A stretch of DNA of 64,000 nt from an uncultured Desulfobacteraceae bacterium (GTDB lineage: Bacteria; Desulfobacterota; Desulfobacteria; Desulfobacterales; Desulfatirhabdiaceae), in assembly GCA_903953895.1 (NCBI GenBank), contig CAJBLH010000303.1:1-64000 (forward strand), written 5' to 3'. The position numbers were made by a program, and so were the translations under genes. Below the pieces are notes generated by a model, which did not search any database, had not been told where the DNA came from, and saw only the letters and a list, made by a program, of their open reading frames with translations. Positions 19,501-29,211 of the stretch are shown piece by piece. Numbering within the stretch: the first letter of the stretch is position 1; each line of letters begins with the position of its first letter.

Positions 19501-21051
19501 CTGATCGTCATTCAGCGCCGTATCCAGCAGCAATCCGGTCATGCCGATAACGCCGTTCATGGGAGTTCGGATCTCATGGCTCATATTGGCCAGGAACTCG
19601 CTTTTGGCGGTATTGGCCATCTCGGCCTGCGCCGTTGCCGCCTCCAGGTTGCAGTTGACGTTTTTGAGTTCTTCCTCAGCCTGTTTTCGGTCTGTAATGT
19701 CGGTACCGGTGCCGCGATAGCCCTTGAGGTCGCCATCCGTGTTCAAAATGGGGAGGCCTGTGATGGAAACCCACTTGAGCTCACCTTCTTTGGTTGAGAA
19801 GGATTTTTCCTGATTCAAGAACGGTTCTTTATGATCGATGATAGCAAAGACGGCTTTCTTTAACGCCTCGCGACCGTCTTGCGGGTGTAGATCATAGAAA
19901 TGCATCCGGCCTACAATTTCATCCGGACGGTAGCCCAAAACGGCCATCGATACATGGCTGATGTGGGTAAACAGGCCTTGATCGTCCACTTCCCAGATGA
20001 TGCTGCGGTTCTGCTCGGCCAGTTGATTAAAGCGTTCCTCGCTTTCACGCAGTGTTTTGGATGCATGTATCTGCGCGATTTCCCAGGTGTGCTCCCGCTT
20101 AAAAATCAGTCGAAAAACAAATATTCCGCCGATTATTAAAATCGCTGTAAAAATAGCCGGTATTTTGACCATCTCCCACCATTCTGCGCGAATTTCCGAC
20201 ATGGGTAATGCGATAAACAAGGTGATCGGGAAATGTTCCAGGCGGTGAAATACATATGAATGATCAAGTCCATCGAGGCTGCTGGGTCCGTCCACACGGC
20301 CCTTGATCGGAAAATGCTGCTGTTTCAAATAGGCAGCGAGGGTACCTGTCCTTGGCATGCCATAGATTTTTTCCATGTCCAGGTTATCGGGCCGGGGGGA
20401 ACGACTGATCAGGAAAGCATCGTCACGCATGAGGCCGACGACCGCTTTTTCTGTAAACGATGCGTCTTTCCAATAATTCTCCAGCATTTCGATCGATAAG
20501 TTGGCACAGACGGCGTATGCCGGTTTGCCTTCCTTATCGTGGATCATTAACCGCAGCGGGATGATCCACTCATGAATCGTAAGGCTTTTGAGCGGTCTGG
20601 AGATACTAAGCCGACCTTGCTGTGTTTCCGTGCAGAATTGAAGGAATGATGGTTCCAGAGAGAGGGTCGGCAGTGTCTGGCCCGGTGGTTCAATTGCGGT
20701 GAACAGTATCTGGCCGTTTTCACGCATGAAAGTGATGTTAAGCAATTCCGGATGGTTTTCCTTGAATTGTTTCACCAGAATAAAGGCGCGATCGAGGTCG
20801 ATCGGATCATCCGTTCCGATGATATCCCGGCTTAACCCGATAATTCCACATTCCATTTCTACAAAATAGGCATCTATGGCTTTTTCGACAGGCTCTAGGA
20901 TGTTCTGCAGGAACCGGGTCTGATCCGCTTTTTCTTGATCCCAGGACTGTATGGAAAACAAAAAAATATATATGAAGAGAACCAATGACAGCGAACAAAC
21001 CACCTGGTTCAGGGTTCGCGTCGGCAGGTGGGTTGGTTCTGCGATGTTCAT
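16588..21051 (-). CDS. Giant hybrid kinase with two complete kinase cores
   Basis: A 1487-residue protein. Membrane segments at about 17-35 and 296-317 flank a Cache-like periplasmic sensor. A PAS domain (about 335-455) follows, then a first HisKA/HATPase core with H492. An RpfG-like receiver (about 754-880, [11 protein letters not shown]) and a coiled coil lead to a second full HisKA/HATPase core with H944. A receiver containing an in-frame palindromic repeat and an HPt domain complete it. Both cores keep [10 protein letters not shown]-box and G-boxes. Between the first core and the RpfG-like receiver sits [12 protein letters not shown], which matches the C-terminal helix of the neighbouring receivers (ALADRLKKWLPK). 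That points to fusion by deletion of a receiver/HPt segment between two kinase genes. The second half matches the architecture of the gene at 23324-25927. ATG 21051 has AAAGGA 6 bases upstream. Confidence 0.88.
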   Translation of the reverse strand: MNIAEPTHLPTRTLNQVVCSLSLVLFIYIFLFSIQSWDQEKADQTRFLQNILEPVEKAIDAYFVEMECGIIGLSRDIIGTDDPIDLDRAFILVKQFKENHPELLNITFMRENGQILFTAIEPPGQTLPTLSLEPSFLQFCTETQQGRLSISRPLKSLTIHEWIIPLRLMIHDKEGKPAYAVCANLSIEMLENYWKDASFTEKAVVGLMRDDAFLISRSPRPDNLDMEKIYGMPRTGTLAAYLKQQHFPIKGRVDGPSSLDGLDHSYVFHRLEHFPITLFIALPMSEIRAEWWEMVKIPAIFTAILIIGGIFVFRLIFKREHTWEIAQIHASKTLRESEERFNQLAEQNRSIIWEVDDQGLFTHISHVSMAVLGYRPDEIVGRMHFYDLHPQDGREALKKAVFAIIDHKEPFLNQEKSFSTKEGELKWVSITGLPILNTDGDLKGYRGTGTDITDRKQAEEELKNVNCNLEAATAQAEMANTAKSEFLANMSHEIRTPMNGVIGMTGLLLDTALNDDQRQFAEIVRSSAESLLGLLNDILDFSKIEAKKLDLEILNFDLSAFLDDFTAALTLQAYQKGLAFLCAADPDVPTRLQGDPGRLRQILTNFAGNAIKFTQHGQITIHVRLLENNENDVLLRFEVYDTGIGIPENKQDLVFADFTQADTSTTRQYGGTGLGLTISKQLAELMGGEVGVESEVGKGSQFWFTARLKKQRDGAHMEMSPLPALADQRDNWLPKAKETKEALARAHIESITDIAVLFVDDEPDILRAVERLLSRENYAQYFVESGADALALMATMPIHILVTDLKMPGMDGLTLLRQVKELYPDTIRMTLSANMQTGQLLHCINTGEIFRYITKPTDPEELKQAIQDAIHNFLVRKDRITLVLELQKKNQKLQQVLEQRKIIERQLLANQEELRKANDQANSMATQARIASTAKSEFLANMSHEIRTPMNGVIGMTGLLLDTNLSDEQRLYAEMVRSSAKSLLGLINDILDFSKIEAKKLELETLNFDLSALLNDFTATLAVQAHQKGLELHCTVDIDVPTRLQGDPGRLRQILTNLVSNAVKFTHQGAIAVRVKLAESHDDSVLLRFVVSDTGIGIPENKLGLIFAHFTQADASTTRQYGGTGLGLAITKQLAELMGGEVGVESEVGRGSEFWFTARIGKQTDGAHMEMPLPADLNNLKTPISDDKSASPPSRPDRNILNLFAGSKARILLAEDNITNQQVAMGILKKLGLRTDVVANGAEAVTAVETLPYDLILMDVQMPVMDGLEATKRIRNYESEITNQAQTGDTSSSFVIRNSSFQIPIIAMTAHAIKGDREKCLAAGMNDYISKPVSPHELADRLEKWLPKNTDESARMKDEPELKNAQEVKTDNLPVWDRPKFLERLMDDEELAIMIQDGFLTDIPQQIEALKAFLETGDVSGAERQAHTIKGASANIGAERLRAVAFKMEKTAKAQDMAAAGALIGELESQFYQLKEDIQNGYKATQK
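17143..17235. repeat. In-frame palindromic element, copy B (inside receiver domain)
   Basis: Same element as at 13003-13095, here with near-perfect tandem arms (AATTACGAATTACGAAT on one side, ATTCGTAATTTCTGATTCG on the other). It is translated as [19 protein letters not shown] plus following residues in the final receiver of the double-core kinase, at the same domain position as the other copies. Confidence 0.85.
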
Positions 21052-21090
21052 GATCGATCCTTTCAATTTATGCCCTTTCGCAGTAAATCT

Positions 21091-23310
21091 TTACAGTATG
21101 CGATCGATGGTTTCTCGAAGCGCTTTAAGCTGATAAGGCTTGCCGAGAAATGCATTCGGAAGTTCGCAATGCTCGCCTGCCATCACCTGTGCTTCGTCGA
21201 AGCCACTCGACAGGATTACCGGGATTTCCGGTGATATTTGGCGCAGCGCAGCCAGTGTATCCCATCCGTTCATGCGCGGCATTGTCAAATCCGATAGTAC
21301 GCAGCGGATCTCATCCCGGTGTTTTTGGAAGATATCGACTGCCTCGACCCCATCTGTTGCTTCCAGTACCTTATATCCCAGACGTATCAGCATTAACCTG
21401 GCCATGTTGCGCACCTGTGGCTCGTCTTCGATCAGCAGCACCGTTGCAGCCTCTTCCTTTATTGGAATCTTATATGCTTTCTCTAAAGGAATTGAAATCA
21501 CTTCGGTCGATGTCGGCAAAAAAACCCGAAAAACACTTCCTTTGCCCACGCTGCTTTCAACCGTGATCCCCCCGTCATGCGCGCTTAGAATCCCTAATGC
21601 AACACTCAGTCCCAGACCCCGGCCGATGAACTTGGTGGAAAAAAACGGATCGAATATCTTCTCGATGTCATGGTCAGCGATCCCGCATCCCGTATCCGCC
21701 ACCTCCAGACAGGCATAAATATCCTCCTGCGGCTGCCAGTTGACGGGAAAGCGGTTCGATGCGGGGATATCTGCCGCGGAAACCGTGTTGACGGTTATTC
21801 GGACAACACCCGAAGAATCGGAAACAGATTCACAGGCATTGATAACCAGGCAGGAAACTATCTGGAGCAGTTGGTTCATGTTGGCTCGGATGGTCGGTCC
21901 GGGAAAAGGGAATTCGGGCTCCACCTGCACTTTTCCGGGAATATTGGCTTGCAGCATCAACAGGCTCTTGTGGCAGGTTTCGGACAGATCCAGCATCTCC
22001 AATCTGCCAGGGGTCTGCCCCAGATACGTCAGCATCAACTGGCTCATATCGGCTGCTTTGTGGGAAGCCTTCATGGCATCGATCAGCTTTTCGGTGCAGT
22101 CCGATTCCAGTGGCAGATCATCCATCACCATCTCCAGATTGCCGATCACAACGTAAAGCTGATTGTTGAAATGATGCGCGATGGCCCCTGCCATGCGATT
22201 GAGGCTTTCGGCCTTTTCAATCTGTCGATGCCGTCTTTCCAATTGCCTGCGCTCTGCAATTTCGGATTTCAAAGCGGCATTTGCAGCGGATAATTCAAGC
22301 GTGCGTTCCTGTACCTGCGCTTCAAGGTGATGGCGGGCCTCTCGCAATTCCATTTCCATCCGTTTCTGCTCGGTCAGATCCCGACCGCTGACCACCGATC
22401 CGACAATGACACCGTCCTTGTTTCGAATGGGAGCGAAACTGTAGCTTCCCACCCAGGTATCTCCGGTATCTTTTCGGTGCAGGGTGTACTCGATATTTTT
22501 TTCCGACTCTCCCCGGAGTGCCCTGGGAATTGCCCATTGGTCGAAAGGCGCCGGGTTACCGTCGCTTGTGTAAATATTCAGAAACGCGGGATACTCGGAC
22601 ATGTTTTTCGGACATGCCTCTTTGTTTTTGAATCTGTGAAACGTTGCGAAGGCATTGTTAAAATCGATGAGTCGTCCCTGAACATCAGAAATGAGTACAG
22701 CGTCGGTCATGCCTGCCAACGCCGCCTCCAGCTTCGCCCAGTTTGCCAGCATCACATCCTCGGCTTCGGAAATATCGACGATCACAATGCGGCACACGGG
22801 CCTGTTATCGTCACCCTCCACGGTGGAGGCTACCAGATGGGCCCAGAACGTGGTGCCGTCATTTTTTTTCATTTTGACATCAAATGTCTGGGGCTTGCTT
22901 GTCTTAAAAAGCGCGTGGCTGCGATGGAGATAAATGTCTGCGTATTCAGCCTGGATAAGCCGACCGAACGGCCGGTTGACCATCTCTGCCCGTGTTGTTC
23001 CAAGAAGCATGACGGCAGTCAGGTTGGTTTCTATGATCAACCCTTTTTCGCAAGTGGTGCAATACCCTACCGGGGCCAGGTCGTAGAGATCGATATAGCG
23101 TTTACGAGCGGCATCCAGTTCCATCTGCCGGGTGCGCAGCTCTTCGTTCTGCATTTCCAATTCAATTTGATGGACTTGCAGCTCGTGAAACATATGCTGG
23201 GTTTCTTCGGGAGAAAAAGCTTCCGGAAATTCCGCCAGGCGTGATTTTTTTTCCTCGGCCTTCAGGCGCAATAAACTTGCATGATTCGTGATGGTCTCTT
23301 TTTCAGCCAT
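21091..23310 (-). CDS. Soluble PAS-PAS hybrid histidine kinase with C-terminal receiver
   Basis: A 739-residue kinase without membrane segments. An N-terminal coiled coil (about 15-75) is followed by two PAS domains (about 70-185 and 195-315) and a second coiled coil. HisKA has H379 in AHHFNN, then HATPase (LVINACESV, DTGCGIA, GRGLGLSVA) and a C-terminal receiver (VLLIEDEPQ ... LSDLTMPRMNG ... LGKPY). The residue after the phosphorylated histidine is His, where Asp or Glu is usual, so autokinase activity may be unusual. The first PAS contains CTTC at residues 84-87. The ATG at 23310 is preceded by AAAGGA, which overlaps the stop codon of the upstream kinase gene, so the two are in one transcript. 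A close relative of the kinases at 5381-8491 and 26223-29150. Confidence 0.88.
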   Translation of the reverse strand: MAEKETITNHASLLRLKAEEKKSRLAEFPEAFSPEETQHMFHELQVHQIELEMQNEELRTRQMELDAARKRYIDLYDLAPVGYCTTCEKGLIIETNLTAVMLLGTTRAEMVNRPFGRLIQAEYADIYLHRSHALFKTSKPQTFDVKMKKNDGTTFWAHLVASTVEGDDNRPVCRIVIVDISEAEDVMLANWAKLEAALAGMTDAVLISDVQGRLIDFNNAFATFHRFKNKEACPKNMSEYPAFLNIYTSDGNPAPFDQWAIPRALRGESEKNIEYTLHRKDTGDTWVGSYSFAPIRNKDGVIVGSVVSGRDLTEQKRMEMELREARHHLEAQVQERTLELSAANAALKSEIAERRQLERRHRQIEKAESLNRMAGAIAHHFNNQLYVVIGNLEMVMDDLPLESDCTEKLIDAMKASHKAADMSQLMLTYLGQTPGRLEMLDLSETCHKSLLMLQANIPGKVQVEPEFPFPGPTIRANMNQLLQIVSCLVINACESVSDSSGVVRITVNTVSAADIPASNRFPVNWQPQEDIYACLEVADTGCGIADHDIEKIFDPFFSTKFIGRGLGLSVALGILSAHDGGITVESSVGKGSVFRVFLPTSTEVISIPLEKAYKIPIKEEAATVLLIEDEPQVRNMARLMLIRLGYKVLEATDGVEAVDIFQKHRDEIRCVLSDLTMPRMNGWDTLAALRQISPEIPVILSSGFDEAQVMAGEHCELPNAFLGKPYQLKALRETIDRIL

Positions 23311-23323
23311 TACTGCGATCCTT

Positions 23324-25927
23324 TCATGATCGTTCCATACATGCTTTCAACCTGTCAAACTGCACTTCCAGCTCTTTCATGAACTTAGCCAATGCCGCCA
23401 CATCCCGTTTCTTAGCGGCTTTTTCCATCTCGAATGCCACGGCATGCAATCGTTCTGCGCCAATACTGGCGGATGCACCCTTGATGGTGTGGGCCTGATG
23501 CTCTGCGCCCTGCCCATCGCCGGCTTTCAGAAACGCTTTCAGCGACAGAATCTGCTCTGGAATATCCGCCAGAAACCCATGTTGAATCATTTCTGCCAGG
23601 TCTTCGTCACCCATCAGGCGTTCGAGAAATATCGATCTGTTCCAGACAGGGAGACCCTCGCACAGGGTCTCCAGCTTATCTGCCACCCCCTGTTCATTCT
23701 TCATCCTTTTGCCGTCATCCTTATTTTTCGGCAGCCATTTCTCCAGCCGATCCACCAGCTCGTGAGGCGATACCGGTTTGGATATATAATCATTCATCCC
23801 CGCAGCCAGACATTTCTCGCGGTCGCCCTGGATGGCGTGCGCGGTCATGGCGATGATTGGAATTACGAAAGTGGAATTACGAATGACGAATGGTGAAGAA
23901 GAATCGCCTGTGTTCGCCTTATTCGTAATTTCTAATTCGTAATTCCTGATTATTTTAGTTGCTTCGATCCCGTCCATCTCCGGCATCTGCACATCCATCA
24001 GGATGAGGTCGTAGGGGAGGGTTTTTAGGGCCGCGATCACTTCGGCCCCATTGGCCACGACATCGGCCCGCAGGCCCAGTTTTTTCAGGATGCCAAGGGC
24101 CACCTGCTGGTTGGTGATGTTGTCTTCGGCCAGCAGTATGCGTGCCCGGCTTCCGGCAAAAAAGTTCTGTATGTCTCGATCCGAATGGGATGCAGGGGGC
24201 CAATCATTGGCAGTCGGCGCGTTCATACCGTGAAAGTCTGCCGCTTCCGGCGTTTTCGGATGGCAATGTTGCGGCTGTTTCTTAAGTCGTGCGGTAAACC
24301 AGAACACCGATCCCTTGCCGACCTCACTGTCAACGCCGACTTCACCCCCCATCAGTTCAGCCAGTTGTTTCGATATGGCCAAGCCCAGACCAGTGCCTCC
24401 GTATTGCCTGCTGTTTGATGCATCCGCCTGGGTAAAATTGGCGAAAATCAGGCCAAGCTTGCTTTCCGGAATCCCGATGCCGGTATCATGCACCGCAAAT
24501 CGCAGGAGAACATCGCTATCTTTATTTTCGATCGGTGAGATGCGGATGACGATTTCCCCGTGGTGGGTGAACTTGATGGCATTGGCCACCAGATTGGTGA
24601 GTATCTGGCGCAACCGGCCCGGATCACCTTGCAGCAAGATCGGCACATCGATGTCGGAAGCGCAGAAAAGTTTCAGTCCTTTTTGGTGAGCCTGTACGGT
24701 CAATGTAGAAGTCAAATCGTTTAGAAGAGCCGATAAATTGAAGTCGAGCATCTCCAGGTCGAGTTTTTTGGCCTCGATCTTGGAAAAGTCGAGAATATCG
24801 TTGATCAGGCCAAGCAGTGATTGGCCGCTGCTGCGCACCATTTCGACATATCGCCGCTGTTCGTCGTTCAAGTCTGTATCCAGCAGCAGCCCGGTCATGC
24901 CGATAACGCCGTTCATGGGGGTTCTGATCTCATGACTCATATTGGCCAGGAATTCGCTTTTGGCTGCACTGGCCATTTCGGCCTGCGCCGCCAGGCTGTT
25001 GGCCCGTGCATTGGCTTCTTTGAGTTCTTCCTCGGCGCGCTTGCGATCTGTGATGTCCACAAAGGTTTCAAGCAGAACCGCTTCTCCGTTCATTTCAATT
25101 TCGATCACACTCTTTAGAATCGGAATTTCATGACTGTCTTGATGCCGGAGGATTCGCTCGGAGTTGTCAACCTTCTGGTGCAAGTCCAGAATCGGGCATT
25201 CATGCTGGGATGTGGGGCAAAAGTAGTCAACGCACTTCTTGCCGCAAAGAATGGTTGCTTTATCCACACCGGCCACCTTGTAAACGTAATGGTTCGCCCA
25301 ACGGATCACCCGGTCCTTGCCGATAACCACAACCCCGAAGGGGCTCATATCAAAAATTGTCTTTAAATTTTCATTCGATTGGATCAATTCCTGCTGCATT
25401 GCGCGGAGCTTTTCGTTCTGAATTTCCAATTCCAGTTGATGCTCGAGCAATTGTTGTTCAACTAGTTTTTCATGCTCTAAAAGCTCTTGAAATTTATCGT
25501 TTTTATTCTGAAGTTCAAAGACAAGGGCAATGCGGTCCTGGCGAAGCAAGAAGTAGTCGATGGCATCCCGAATCGCTTGTTTCAGTTCTTCGTGACCGAC
25601 TGGCTTGGTAATATACCGAAAAATTTCGCCGGTGTTGATACAGTGCAGCAACAGGTCTGTTTGAAAACTGGCGCTTAACGCCAGCCGTACCGTATCCGGA
25701 TAAAGTTCCTTGACCTGTTTAAGAAGGGTCAGCCCGTCCATGCCGGGCATTTTCATGTCGGTGATAAGGATATGAATCGGCTTTGCAGCCATTACGGCCA
25801 AAGCGTCCGCACCGCTTCCGGCAAAATGTTTTGAATAGTTCTCTTTGTACAACACGCGCTCGACAGCTCGCAGGATGATCGGCTCATCGTCCACAAAAAG
25901 AACGGAAATGTCTGAAAATGATTCCAA
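23324..25927 (-). CDS. Hybrid kinase REC-PAS-HK-REC-HPt
   Basis: An 867-residue soluble kinase. An RpfG-like receiver (about 8-130, D57 in [12 protein letters not shown]) and a coiled coil (about 130-190) precede a PAS domain with four closely spaced cysteines (C228, C232, C237, C244). HisKA with H332, HATPase, a receiver with the in-frame palindromic insert, and an HPt (AHTIKGASA) follow. The open frame extends back to a GTG at 25990 inside a palindromic repeat. The better start is TTG at 25927, seven bases after GGAG and just before the receiver. It has nearly the same layout as the second half of the double-core kinase at 16588-21051, its likely sister gene. The receiver at each end suggests it takes phosphate from another kinase of the cluster. 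Confidence 0.85.
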   Translation of the reverse strand: MESFSDISVLFVDDEPIILRAVERVLYKENYSKHFAGSGADALAVMAAKPIHILITDMKMPGMDGLTLLKQVKELYPDTVRLALSASFQTDLLLHCINTGEIFRYITKPVGHEELKQAIRDAIDYFLLRQDRIALVFELQNKNDKFQELLEHEKLVEQQLLEHQLELEIQNEKLRAMQQELIQSNENLKTIFDMSPFGVVVIGKDRVIRWANHYVYKVAGVDKATILCGKKCVDYFCPTSQHECPILDLHQKVDNSERILRHQDSHEIPILKSVIEIEMNGEAVLLETFVDITDRKRAEEELKEANARANSLAAQAEMASAAKSEFLANMSHEIRTPMNGVIGMTGLLLDTDLNDEQRRYVEMVRSSGQSLLGLINDILDFSKIEAKKLDLEMLDFNLSALLNDLTSTLTVQAHQKGLKLFCASDIDVPILLQGDPGRLRQILTNLVANAIKFTHHGEIVIRISPIENKDSDVLLRFAVHDTGIGIPESKLGLIFANFTQADASNSRQYGGTGLGLAISKQLAELMGGEVGVDSEVGKGSVFWFTARLKKQPQHCHPKTPEAADFHGMNAPTANDWPPASHSDRDIQNFFAGSRARILLAEDNITNQQVALGILKKLGLRADVVANGAEVIAALKTLPYDLILMDVQMPEMDGIEATKIIRNYELEITNKANTGDSSSPFVIRNSTFVIPIIAMTAHAIQGDREKCLAAGMNDYISKPVSPHELVDRLEKWLPKNKDDGKRMKNEQGVADKLETLCEGLPVWNRSIFLERLMGDEDLAEMIQHGFLADIPEQILSLKAFLKAGDGQGAEHQAHTIKGASASIGAERLHAVAFEMEKAAKKRDVAALAKFMKELEVQFDRLKACMERS
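23861..23952. repeat. In-frame palindromic element, copy C (inside receiver domain)
   Basis: Third copy of the AATTACGAA / TTCGTAATT element, translated as [19 protein letters not shown] plus following residues in the last receiver of the REC-PAS kinase. It is more diverged in the left arm than the copy at 17143-17235. Confidence 0.82.
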
Positions 25928-25968
25928 TGTATAACTCCGCCGCCTGGTTTGATGCAGATTGATAAAAA

Positions 25969-26027
25969 CCGATGACCGTTCACCGTTCACCGTCGATCTA
26001 TTACGGTAAACGGTGAACGGTCATCGG
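25969..26027. repeat. Near-perfect inverted repeat with 9-base loop
   Basis: Arms of 25 bases (25969-25993 and 26003-26027) pair at 24 of 25 positions and are built from tandem CCGTTCA units ending in CCGATGAC. The outer right edge lies one base from the stop codon of a truncated sensor gene. The left arm contains the upstream GTG of the REC-PAS kinase frame. CCGTTCACCGTTCAC reappears at 50407-50424. Confidence 0.85.
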
Positions 26028-26028
26028 G

Positions 26029-26226
26029 TCAAAGGATGATATGTCCGCCGATGTTCAGATGAAAGCCTTGAGTTGCTCGGTACAGCTCATTCAGCCGAGG
26101 GGGATCATCCAGCAAAGGTGACGCCGCCATTGTCTGCAAGGCGGCGACGTGCGCTCCGATTTGCCGGTCGATAGCATTCGCGACATTGTAAACGCGATCC
26201 ACCGCCGCATGATCGCGCTGGTTCAT
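26029..26226 (-). pseudogene. Truncated N-terminal fragment of a Cache-type sensor
   Basis: A 65-residue frame that starts inside the stop codon of the preceding kinase gene (ATGA overlap) and ends abruptly at GGHIIL, next to a palindromic repeat. The motif AIDRQIGAHVAALQTMAASPLLDD is typical of the first helix of periplasmic Cache sensor domains. There is no membrane segment before it and nothing of the rest of the sensor after it. I read it as what is left of a sensor kinase gene, cut off where the repeat was inserted or where recombination joined the repeat to the next kinase gene. A functional small protein is less likely. Confidence 0.6.
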
Positions 26227-29150
26227 GAGAATAACGATTTCTTATCGGCCAATACGCGGCGGATCGTTTCTTCAAGCCCTTTAAGCTGATAAGGCTTTCC
26301 CAGAAAGGCATCGGGTCGTTCGGGATGTTCGCCTGCCATTGCCTGGGCCTCATCGTAGCCGCTCGACAGGACCACCGGCGTGTCGGGCGAAAGTTTGCGC
26401 AGGGCGGCCAGTGTATCCCAGCCGTTCATCCGTGGCATCGTCAAATCGGAGAGAACGCAGCGGATCTCATCCGGGTGTTGCTGGAATATCTCCACGGCCT
26501 CCACGCCGTCTTTTGCTTCAAGTACTGTATAACCCAGCCGAGTCAGCATGATTTTGGCCATATTGCGAACCTGCTCATCATCTTCGATCAGAAGCACCGT
26601 ACCGCCATCTTCAATCTGCGGACCGGGGACCGGTCTCTCCTGCGGAAGGGGGATTTCTTCGGTCGATACCGGCAAAAAGACCCGGAAGACACTTCCACTG
26701 CCCAACCGGCTCTCCACAGTGATCACGCCGTTATGCGCGTTGACAACACCCAGTACGACGGACAGGCCCATCCCCCGGCCGATGAATTTTGTCGAGAAAA
26801 ACGGATCAAAGAGCTTCTCGATATCCATGTATGCGATGCCGCTGCCGGCATCCGCGACTTCCAGGCAGGCATAGACGCTTTCCTGCGGTTTCCAGCCGGC
26901 GGGGAAGCGCTTAAAAGCGGGGATATCCGTATAAAAAACCGTCTTGACAGTCAGGCAGATGTCGCTTTGGTTTTTGTCGGCAGCCTCCCAGGCATTGGTG
27001 AGCAGGTTGGTCAGAACCTGCATGATCTGGTTTGTGTTGGCACGGATGACCGGGCCGGAAGCGGGCAAATCAGCCTTCAGAATTGTGCCCATCGGGGCTG
27101 CGGCCTCAAGCAGGGCCAGGTTTTGTTGGCAGGTAGCGGATAAGTCTATGACCGTGCGTTTGCCGGGTAGTTGCCCCCGGTAGGCCGCCATCATGAGGCT
27201 TATATCGGATGCCTTGCGGGCCGCTTTCAGCGCCTCGGACAAAAGCTTCGAACTTCCAGACAAATCGTCCATTGCCAGTTCCAGATTTCCGATCACAACC
27301 TGAAGCTGGTTATTGAAATTATGAGCAATGGCGCCTGCCATGCGTTCCAGGCTTTCGGCCTTGTGAAGCTGCCAATTCTGGGCTTCAAGCTCCGCCTTTT
27401 CCGCTTCCATCCGCTTGCGTTCGGTAATGTCCTGCACGGAGCCGTAGATGCGCAAGCTGCCAGGTGGTGCTGCCGGGTTTGCTTCGCACTCCATGTGGTT
27501 GGAGACAGTCAACACCCTGCCATCTTTGGCGATGATACGGAACTCCCTCGTGTCGCAGCCCCCTGGTTGCAACCGGCGCAGCGGTTCGGTCGCTATTTCC
27601 CCGTCCTCCGGGTGCGTCAGCGCCATCCAGCAGCGAAGATCCCTTAACTCGGCTTCTGAAATGCCGGTCATGGTATAAAAGGTGTCCGTGATCCAGTCCA
27701 CCACATAGTCTCCATCGCCTGCATCGTAGCACGAGTAAGCAAAGTCGGAGCTGAGTCTGGCCACAGTGCGGAACCGTTTTTCGCTCAGAATCAGAGCCGC
27801 TTCATCCTGCTTGCGGAGTACGATATCCCAGACCATGTCGCTCAGGGTTGAAACCAGTTCGATATCTATCTGGTCATATTCCCCTTCCTTGTTTCCCACC
27901 CCGAAAACAGCGACAATCTGTTCGTCTCGGAAAATCGGTACCGCCAGTTCGCGTATCAGCGGGGCATGACCGGCAGGCAGATTCTTCCGGTGAGGAAGTT
28001 CCGCGTTGTCGTTGTAGATGATCGGGCGTCTCTGCCGGATGCAATCCACCCAGACTCTGCCAGTATCCACGCTGGAGTGGTGTTCCATCTTATCGCTATT
28101 GCATAAAGACCGATGGGTATTGCTTGACCAGGCTTGCAGGGAAATCGTCTGCTGGTCCTTTTCGAGAATATGGAAAAAACCGATACGACTGCCGGTCAAG
28201 GCTTCGGCCTCATCCAGAGATTTCCGTAACAGTTCGGGCATGGAAAGAGCGGAAGCCGCCTCGCTGATTCGCAGACGGGCCATGATAAGGTTTTCCATCT
28301 GTTTTTGATAAGTGATATCGACAATGTTGCCGATAACTTTTACGATTTGTTCATGATCCCATACCGGCTTGCCCATCGTTCGTATCCACAACCGCCGGCC
28401 ATCGGCAGAGGTAAACGGAAATTGCAGGTCATAGGACTGCCCTTGTTCCGCACATCGCCGGAAAGCTTCCTGAACAACCGGCTGATCTTCAGGGTTGTAA
28501 CAATTCAGACTCTGCAGGATATGCTCAGGCGAACCGGGAGGCAGCACATCGGGAGTCAATCCGTGAATCCGATAGGTTTCATCGGTCCAGGACATGGCCT
28601 GACCGGCTATGTCCCATTCCCATCCGCCAATATGGGCCAGCTCCTGGGTGGCATTCAAGAGAGATTGACTTTTCGTGAGAGCCGTTTCAGCACTGACACG
28701 CTGGGTGATGTCTCTGGCGAATACCGCCACGCAGTTGACGCGACCGGTCTCATCGCTCACCGGATATAAGTGCGATTCAAAGCTGAAATGCTGCCGCTGA
28801 TCCAGAAATGAAAGCGGTTTGCCGGTCTCCATGACCTGCTGCACGAACTTCATCCTTTTCTGAGCGATGTCATGCGGGAAAATATCATACAGACTGCGGC
28901 CGACAATCTCCTCGACCGGTTTTTGGAGGATCCGTGTCATCGCCTTGTTTGCGATCAGGATGGCGCCGCTTGAATCCGTCAGTGAAATGGTCTCGGTCGA
29001 GGCATCGAGAATGGCCTTGAGGACAGCTTCGTTCTCCTTCAGTTTATTTTCGACTTGTCGAATTTGGGTGATATGCTGCATTTCCAGGTCGGTCACCTGT
29101 TTTCTCGGATGGGTAAGTTCTGGCAGAAATTGAGGTGATTGTGTGTCCAC
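26223..29150 (-). CDS. Soluble PAS-PAS-GAF-PAS hybrid histidine kinase
   Basis: A 975-residue kinase. Two PAS domains (about 38-150 and 160-285) come first, then a GAF domain (about 295-445, ending in VAVFGVGNKEGEY) and a third PAS (about 455-578). HisKA follows with H610 in AHNFNN, then HATPase (LLTNAWEAAD, DAGSGIA, GRGMGLSVV) and a C-terminal receiver (VLLIEDDEQ ... LSDLTMPRMNG ... LGKPY). It is the first gene of the large minus-strand signalling run. The frame has an ATG at 29156, but AAGGAG abuts it directly. The GTG two codons later (29150) has that site at the ideal 6-base distance and is the better start. Ligands of the GAF and PAS domains are not predictable. Close relatives in the window are the kinases at 5381-8491 and 21091-23310. 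Confidence 0.87.
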   Translation of the reverse strand: MDTQSPQFLPELTHPRKQVTDLEMQHITQIRQVENKLKENEAVLKAILDASTETISLTDSSGAILIANKAMTRILQKPVEEIVGRSLYDIFPHDIAQKRMKFVQQVMETGKPLSFLDQRQHFSFESHLYPVSDETGRVNCVAVFARDITQRVSAETALTKSQSLLNATQELAHIGGWEWDIAGQAMSWTDETYRIHGLTPDVLPPGSPEHILQSLNCYNPEDQPVVQEAFRRCAEQGQSYDLQFPFTSADGRRLWIRTMGKPVWDHEQIVKVIGNIVDITYQKQMENLIMARLRISEAASALSMPELLRKSLDEAEALTGSRIGFFHILEKDQQTISLQAWSSNTHRSLCNSDKMEHHSSVDTGRVWVDCIRQRRPIIYNDNAELPHRKNLPAGHAPLIRELAVPIFRDEQIVAVFGVGNKEGEYDQIDIELVSTLSDMVWDIVLRKQDEAALILSEKRFRTVARLSSDFAYSCYDAGDGDYVVDWITDTFYTMTGISEAELRDLRCWMALTHPEDGEIATEPLRRLQPGGCDTREFRIIAKDGRVLTVSNHMECEANPAAPPGSLRIYGSVQDITERKRMEAEKAELEAQNWQLHKAESLERMAGAIAHNFNNQLQVVIGNLELAMDDLSGSSKLLSEALKAARKASDISLMMAAYRGQLPGKRTVIDLSATCQQNLALLEAAAPMGTILKADLPASGPVIRANTNQIMQVLTNLLTNAWEAADKNQSDICLTVKTVFYTDIPAFKRFPAGWKPQESVYACLEVADAGSGIAYMDIEKLFDPFFSTKFIGRGMGLSVVLGVVNAHNGVITVESRLGSGSVFRVFLPVSTEEIPLPQERPVPGPQIEDGGTVLLIEDDEQVRNMAKIMLTRLGYTVLEAKDGVEAVEIFQQHPDEIRCVLSDLTMPRMNGWDTLAALRKLSPDTPVVLSSGYDEAQAMAGEHPERPDAFLGKPYQLKGLEETIRRVLADKKSLFS

Positions 29151-29211
29151 AGGCATCTCCTTGTACCGATCGGTGAATCAAAAAGGACGCTTTCAACAGC
29201 ATTTTTGCGCT

